NCBI GenBank assembly: GCA_002379855.1
Contig: DFUX01000094.1
Coordinates: forward strand, 1 to 10,116
Direction of reading: 5' to 3'
DNA length: 10,116 bases
DNA from: Cloacimonetes bacterium UBA4175
Lineage (GTDB): Bacteria > Cloacimonadota > Cloacimonadia > Cloacimonadales > Cloacimonadaceae
The position numbers were made by a program, and so were the translations under genes. Below, piece by piece: positions 6,114 through 10,116 of the stretch (positions within the stretch are counted from its first letter, which is position 1; each line of letters starts with the position of its first letter). The notes under the pieces are model-generated. The model searched no databases. It was not told where the DNA came from and worked only from the letters and a program-made list of their open reading frames with translations.

Positions 6114-7280
6114 ATGAGTGCGCCACCCAACACCTTATTCTTGCGCTTGGAGGGGGCTTTGCAGTCTTGGGGCAGCAACGAGGCTAAGTTTGCTTTGCGC
6201 AGGACTACCGACGCTCCCACAAAATCAGGTGTCCTGGGGCTGCTTTGCGCGGCCATGGGAATTGGGCGCGCGGAGGCTGCTGATTCATGGCTCCCAAAAC
6301 TCGCCAACCTGCGCATGGGCGTGCGGATAGACCGCCCCGGCATACGCTGGTGGGACTTCCATACTGTTGGAGCGGGACAAAGAATGCGCATGGCAGAGCT
6401 GAAGGCACCCAAAAAACCTTCCATGGTTGGAGCTGCCCTGGCTGATACCCTGACACCAAGCAAAGTAAAAACCAGGGCAGAGACCTTGCTCTCACGCCGC
6501 GAATATCTTGCCGACGCCAGTTTTCTGGTCGCCTTGCAGGGTGAGCCGGAACTTGTGGAAAAGCTCTCCGCCGCTCTGGCCAAGCCGGTCTGGGCAATTT
6601 ATCTGGGGCGCAAATCCTGTCCCCCTTCACGTCCCGTGGGCGAGCATGCTCCGGGCTTTTATAACACTTTGGAGGAGGCGCTGTCCGCGGTTCCCCTGCA
6701 AAAGCGCTGGCACAATGAACCCCTGCCGCAAATACTGCCTTGCGTCATGGACTGGATCCCCAGCCAGGACGGAGAACATGCGCCTGATGACGCGGAGATT
6801 CATTACGATCTGCCGGTTTCTTTTCAGCCGCCCCGCCATTTGCCGCGCTTCGTGATCAGGCGTGAGCTGGTTGTGGGAGAGGATGTGCAAGTGAGCAGGG
6901 AAACCGGAACCAGCGTTTGGAGGCCCAAAGGAACCCGGGCGGATTATAACAATTCCGAGTATAAGAAGGTCAGGGCGGAGCGGCTTGTGATGGACCATGC
7001 CGCGTGCATGGTATGCAAAGCTCCCGCCACGACTGTTCAACACGTGAATTACCGCAGGGCGGGAGGCAAGGAAATACCGGAAGACCTGCGGGCGCTGTGC
7101 CGCCTCTGCCACGACGCCTGCACCATGCTGGAATACGGTTCCGGCATGACCACCGACCGCATCGACCCCTGCGACCCCATATGGCGGGAGCGAATACTGG
7201 CAAAGCGCAAAGATATAGTCGAGTTCCGTTCGCGCGGGCAGCGTTTCCGCAAAATGAAGCCAGAGGAGGAAAACGGATGA
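6114..7280 (+). CDS. cas5e: Cas5e fused to a C-terminal HNH nuclease domain
   Basis: A 388-residue protein, far longer than E. coli Cas5e (about 224). Residues 7-258 are the Cas5e RAMP subunit that caps the crRNA 5' handle: LFLRLEGALQSWG (8-20), TKSGVLGLLCAAMGIG (36-51), YLGRKSCPPSRPV (163-175) and RHLPRFVIRRELVV (241-254), which matches the usual family C-terminus. A linker (about 260-294) leads to an HNH domain: C298-x2-C301, H310 in VQHVNYRR, EDLRALC (323-329), then C329-x2-C332-H333, followed by a basic tail. The four cysteines would bind zinc, and H310 and H333 fit the metal/catalytic positions. With no cas3 present, this domain is the likely target nuclease. I prefer ATG 6114; in-frame ATG 6099 would add five residues and overlap cas7e by 14 bases, and neither has a strong ribosome binding site. 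I recall such Cas5-HNH fusions being reported in rare type I-E systems. Confidence 0.93.
   Translation: MSAPPNTLFLRLEGALQSWGSNEAKFALRRTTDAPTKSGVLGLLCAAMGIGRAEAADSWLPKLANLRMGVRIDRPGIRWWDFHTVGAGQRMRMAELKAPKKPSMVGAALADTLTPSKVKTRAETLLSRREYLADASFLVALQGEPELVEKLSAALAKPVWAIYLGRKSCPPSRPVGEHAPGFYNTLEEALSAVPLQKRWHNEPLPQILPCVMDWIPSQDGEHAPDDAEIHYDLPVSFQPPRHLPRFVIRRELVVGEDVQVSRETGTSVWRPKGTRADYNNSEYKKVRAERLVMDHAACMVCKAPATTVQHVNYRRAGGKEIPEDLRALCRLCHDACTMLEYGSGMTTDRIDPCDPIWRERILAKRKDIVEFRSRGQRFRKMKPEEENG
7005..7118 (+). other. HNH nuclease core within Cas5e
   Basis: This segment encodes residues 298-335 of Cas5e-HNH. It carries the ribbon C-x2-C, the H-x-N-Y motif after TVQ, the E-D-L-R-A-L-C helix start and the final C-x2-C-H. 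The layout is that of compact zinc-binding HNH endonucleases (C-x2-C, H, then LC-x2-CH). It is in frame with no interruption, and an AGAGGAGGA ribosome binding site for cas6e follows near the end of the gene. Confidence 0.9.
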
Positions 7281-8095
7281 TCTACTTGTCCAAGCTATTG
7301 ATCGATACTGGAGGCAATCCAGACCGTCCCCGCCCCGGCAGAAAGTGGCTGGACAATATCTATAACGTCCACCGCCGCCTTTCCATGGCGTTCCCTTCAG
7401 GTTTGCGCCGGGAGCAGGATCCGCATTTCCTGAAGCCCTTTTCGCCAAACGACTTCCAAAAAACTCCCTTCCTTTTCCGGGTCGATAACAACATCGACGG
7501 AAACGATAAAAGGGCGATTATTATCGTCCAGTCCGTTCTTGAGCCGGATTGGGATTATTGCTTCCAAAACGCGCTTGATTTCCTGGCAGCGCCACCGGAA
7601 ACAAAGGAGTATAATCCAGAGTTTCAAGCGGGACAACTGCTCCGGTTCAGGCTGCGGGTAAACGCCAGCGTACGCCGTCATATTCCTGAGAAGGTGCAAC
7701 AGGACGGTCAAACCATAGAAACTGGCAACATCCTGCACAAAAGGGTTTCTCTCACCTGGGATCCCTCTTCCACCCCGGATCAGGCCCTTGCCGACTGGCT
7801 GGCTGCCAAAAGCCCAAAGCTGGGCTTCACCCTTCAGCGCTGTGAGCTTCTTCAACTGGGTTGGGTTTATGGCTCCAAGCCTGAACCTAAAAATGTCAAA
7901 GCAAAGGAACAGGGACAGGGCTACTGGCGTGAACACACATACAATCCTCTGCGCTTCCGTTCGGCTCTACTGGAGGGAATTCTCAAAGTGGATGACCCGA
8001 AACTGTTCCTGGAAACGCTTAGAAGCGGCATTGGAAAAGCGAAAAGCTTCGGCTTTGGCCTGCTGTCCGTTCTGCCAATCAGGAATGATGAATAA
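7277..8095 (+). CDS. cas6e: crRNA-processing endoribonuclease Cas6e (Cse3/CasE)
   Basis: Cuts pre-crRNA at the base of each repeat hairpin and stays bound to the 3' stem-loop as part of Cascade. It has 272 residues (E. coli 199). It starts MIYLSKLLI like the family's MYLSKVII. H32 in NIYNVHRRL aligns with the catalytic His20 of E. coli. RFRLRVNASVR (123-133) is the central RAMP strand, and the C-terminal Gly-rich loop is GIGKAKSFGFGLLS (251-264). The extra length lies mainly in insertions before H32 and in the middle of the protein. ATG 7277 overlaps the cas5e stop in an ATGA junction, and AGAGGAGGA ends six bases upstream. The repeat in the array has the stem expected for this enzyme. Confidence 0.94.
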   Translation: MIYLSKLLIDTGGNPDRPRPGRKWLDNIYNVHRRLSMAFPSGLRREQDPHFLKPFSPNDFQKTPFLFRVDNNIDGNDKRAIIIVQSVLEPDWDYCFQNALDFLAAPPETKEYNPEFQAGQLLRFRLRVNASVRRHIPEKVQQDGQTIETGNILHKRVSLTWDPSSTPDQALADWLAAKSPKLGFTLQRCELLQLGWVYGSKPEPKNVKAKEQGQGYWREHTYNPLRFRSALLEGILKVDDPKLFLETLRSGIGKAKSFGFGLLSVLPIRNDE

Positions 8096-9041
8096 AGACC
8101 TGCACTCTATCCCCCGGATCAGAGATCGGCTTAGCTATCTCTATGTGGAGCATGCCAAAATTGATCAGAACGGGCAAGCCATCGCCATTCACGATGCCCT
8201 GGGAGAAACCCCGGTTCCTTGTGCCGGCTTGGCTATGCTGATGCTGGGACCGGGCATAACCATCACCCATGCGGCAATACTTTCACTGGCTGCCTGTGGC
8301 TGTCTGGTAGCCTGGGTGGGGGAACATGGCGTCAGGTTCTATGCCGCAGGCACAGGTACAACCCGTAGCGCCGTCAATCTTATGAAACAGGCAAAGTACT
8401 GGGCAGACCCGGTTTTGCATTTACGGGTTGTGCGCTCCATGTATCAGTTGAGGTTCCAGGATGAGCTTTCTCCTGATTTAACTTTGAACCAGATCAGGGG
8501 CAAGGAAGGTGCCCGGGTGCGCGATACATATTTCCAACTCTCCCAAAAGTATGGTGTGCCCATGCAGGGCAGAAACTATCAAAGAGACAACTGGAATAAA
8601 GCGGATCCCATAAACCGGGCATTATCTGTGGCAAACTCCTGCCTCTACGGCATATCGCACGCTGCCATTGTTGCTGCAGGATTCTCTCCCGGATTGGGCT
8701 TTGTCCACACTGGCAAGCAACTGTCATTTGTCTATGATATCGCGGATCTATACAAAATGGAAATGGCTGCTCCCGCCGCATTCCGGGCGACCGCTGAAGG
8801 GATCGGCGAACTCGACCGCAGAGTCAGGCTTGCCTGCCGTGATGAATTCCACAGGCAGAATCTACTCAAACGCATTGTCGCGGATATTAGTTCTCTCTTC
8901 GGTGATATTATGCCAGAGGATAGCCCGGATGACTGTTTTGCCGAAGAACCAGCCTTGCCTGGAGGACTCTGGTCTCCAGATGGAGAAGTTTCCCCAGGCG
9001 GCATATCTTACGGGCAGGATGATCTGCCAAAGGAAGATTGA
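8085..9041 (+). CDS. cas1: CRISPR integrase Cas1 (type I-E)
   Basis: The catalytic subunit of the Cas1-Cas2 complex that inserts new spacers at the leader end of the array. It has 318 residues (E. coli 305). All active-site residues are present and fall at the E. coli numbers: E141 in RGKEGARVR, H208 in GFVHTGK, D218 and D221 in FVYDIADLYK. Other matches are ITHAAILSLAACGCLVAWVGEHGVRFYA (segment 59-87) and SCLYGISHAAIVAAG (185-199). The last roughly 40 residues are acidic and rich in Pro and Gly, comparable to the Pro-rich tail of E. coli Cas1. Two adjacent ATGs (8085 and 8088) are possible starts with an AGGA just before them. The gene overlaps cas6e by eleven bases and cas2 by one. Confidence 0.96.
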   Translation: MMNKDLHSIPRIRDRLSYLYVEHAKIDQNGQAIAIHDALGETPVPCAGLAMLMLGPGITITHAAILSLAACGCLVAWVGEHGVRFYAAGTGTTRSAVNLMKQAKYWADPVLHLRVVRSMYQLRFQDELSPDLTLNQIRGKEGARVRDTYFQLSQKYGVPMQGRNYQRDNWNKADPINRALSVANSCLYGISHAAIVAAGFSPGLGFVHTGKQLSFVYDIADLYKMEMAAPAAFRATAEGIGELDRRVRLACRDEFHRQNLLKRIVADISSLFGDIMPEDSPDDCFAEEPALPGGLWSPDGEVSPGGISYGQDDLPKED

Positions 9042-9316
9042 TGGTGGTTTTAGTATTGGAAAATGTGCCAAGCTCCCTGAGGGGTAAGATCACACGTTGG
9101 CTGCTGGAAGTAAAAGCCGGGGTGTTTGTGGGTAAAGTCTCAGCAATGGTTAGAGATAAACTGTGGGATAAGGTTAGAAGCAATTGCAGCGGTGGAACTT
9201 GCCTGATGATCTGGAGTAGTCAGACCGAGCAAGGGTTTGATATCGAATTCTGGGGTGCCGCATCAAGAGTCGTTACGGAATGGGAGGGTATCAAACTTAT
9301 GACCAAGCATCCTTAA
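9041..9316 (+). CDS. cas2: CRISPR adaptation protein Cas2 (type I-E)
   Basis: The structural partner of Cas1 in spacer acquisition. It has 91 residues, close to the 94 of E. coli Cas2e, and matches it throughout: VVLVLENVPSSLRGK (2-16), WLLEVKAGVFVGKVSA (20-35) and QTEQGFDIEFWG (61-72). There is no fused DnaQ domain. The start is the ATG at 9041, sharing its A with the cas1 stop, with AGGAAG four bases upstream. A TTG at 9038 would add one residue and is less likely. It is the last protein gene; the leader and array follow at once. Confidence 0.95.
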   Translation: MVVLVLENVPSSLRGKITRWLLEVKAGVFVGKVSAMVRDKLWDKVRSNCSGGTCLMIWSSQTEQGFDIEFWGAASRVVTEWEGIKLMTKHP

Positions 9317-9366
9317 ACTAAGGCTTGAAGGTGTTCAATGACCTCTTAGACCTCTATTGATCAAGT
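9317..9366 (+). promoter_or_regulatory. CRISPR leader (short)
   Basis: Fifty bases lie between the cas2 stop and the first repeat. This is the leader end, because the repeat orientation places the crRNA 5' handle on the side away from it and cas1-cas2 lie adjacent. It contains a direct repeat GACCTCT at 9340-9346 and 9349-9355 (9-base period) and TTGATCAA at 9357-9364. I see no convincing promoter and no good IHF consensus, so pre-crRNA may be made by read-through from the cas operon or from a promoter inside cas2. Confidence 0.6.
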
Positions 9367-10116
9367 GTATTCCCCATGCATGTGGGGGTGAACCGTAGAT
9401 GGCACAAGTGCAAGCGCCGCAACCACAGTATTCCCCATGCATGTGGGGGTGAACCGTGATGGCGTAAGCAATGTGCCAGAAGTTAATAGTATTCCCCATG
9501 CATGTGGGGGTGAACCGGAATTGCCATTGATGCGGCAAATAATGATCTTGTATTCCCCATGCATGTGGGGGTGAACCGGGAGAGTAGCTCTCTTCGGAAA
9601 AAACAGCGAAGTATTCCCCATGCATGTGGGGGTGAACCGAGTCACGCTGTTATTGCGTATAGGCAGGGTGGGTATTCCCCATGCATGTGGGGGTGAACCG
9701 GTCAAACGCGGTTTCAAGGAGGCTGAGTATGTGTATTCCCCATGCATGTGGGGGTGAACCGGGCGGCTGGAGCCATTGAGCCATAAGGAGATAGTATTCC
9801 CCATGCATGTGGGGGTGAACCGGCATCCAATATCTATTGGGGCGTTTCAGGATAGTATTCCCCATGCATGTGGGGGTGAACCGGTTACCTCTTAAGGTTT
9901 AATGAGATTGTGGCGTATTCCCCATGCATGTGGGGGTGAACCGAAATGAGAGATGTTAAACAGGAGAATACATAAGTATTCCCCATGCATGTGGGGGTGA
10001 ACCGCGGTTTATAGACCGATGCAAGCCGATATTAGGGTATTCCCCATGCATGTGGGGGTGAACCGAGGTTCCCGCCATAACTGCCCAACACCAGTACGTA
10101 TTCCCCATGCATGTGG
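9367..10116 (+). CRISPR. Type I-E CRISPR array, 13 repeats, truncated at window edge
   Basis: Twelve complete 29-base repeats start at 9367, 9428, 9489, 9550, 9611, 9672, 9733, 9794, 9855, 9915, 9976 and 10037. A thirteenth begins at 10098 and is cut by the window end. The complete repeats are identical. Each starts GTATT, holds the hairpin CCCCAT-GCAT-GTGGGG and ends GTGAACCG. There are 12 distinct spacers of 32 bases, except spacer 9 (9884-9914), which is 31. Cleavage after the hairpin, as Cas6e does in E. coli, would give an 8-nt handle GUGAACCG (E. coli AUAAACCG) and 61-nt crRNAs read from the + strand. No repeat decay is seen, so the trailer end is probably well beyond the window. Confidence 0.98.

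Noticed and set aside
9357..9373. IHF-like site around GATCAA near the first repeat
   Set aside because: It misses the first W and the TTR end of the consensus and overlaps the repeat itself.
9335..9865. Three - strand open frames with repeated HPHMHGEY and SPPHAWGI blocks
   Set aside because: The peptide repeats are translations of the CRISPR repeat in different frames; each spacer supplies the variable part. They are not proteins.

Overview
The window holds a complete type I-E CRISPR-Cas locus that differs from the E. coli pattern in two ways. Its Cas5e carries a C-terminal HNH nuclease domain, and no cas3 (helicase-nuclease) gene is visible. The gene order, all on the + strand, is cas8e (casA/cse1), cse2 (casB), cas7e (casC), cas5e-HNH (casD), cas6e (casE), cas1, cas2, then a CRISPR array of 13 repeats and 12 spacers that runs off the right edge. 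I recall that Cas5-HNH type I-E systems lacking Cas3 were reported from large-scale metagenome clustering around 2023, with a Cloacimonadota representative. The architecture is therefore rare and striking, but probably not wholly undescribed.

The source is most likely an FCB-group bacterium, possibly Cloacimonadota. The protein upstream of the cas genes is a large secreted protein ending in the NWPNPFNP-type C-terminal sorting domain typical of Bacteroidota, Cloacimonadota, Ignavibacteria and relatives. The taxonomic call is inference.

Layout. Positions 1-634 have no convincing gene. They are instead packed with inverted and direct repeats: a branched dyad at 94-160, four back-to-back perfect hairpins at 180-261 with mutually complementary loops, four WATCYGCG decamers at 278-320, and a diverged duplicated module at 361-538. 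A candidate promoter (569-597) then leads into a 710-residue secreted protein (635-2767) followed by a Rho-independent terminator (2806-2836). A strong sigma70-like promoter (2998-3026) and a good ribosome binding site start the cas operon at 3054. Most cas genes overlap their neighbours by 1-11 bases, indicating translational coupling; the cas7e-cas5e junction depends on which cas5e start is used. A 50-base leader (9317-9366) separates cas2 from the array.

How the parts work together: Cas6e should cut the repeat hairpin and leave crRNAs with the 8-nt 5' handle GUGAACCG, a 32-nt spacer and a 21-nt 3' hairpin. Cas8e, Cse2, Cas7e, Cas5e and Cas6e should assemble into Cascade on that crRNA. Cas1 keeps its full catalytic set and Cas2 is intact, so spacer acquisition looks functional. 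In the canonical system Cascade recruits Cas3 to degrade DNA. Here the HNH domain tethered to Cas5e is the only visible candidate for target cleavage, which predicts a self-contained Cascade that cuts locally rather than a processive degrader.
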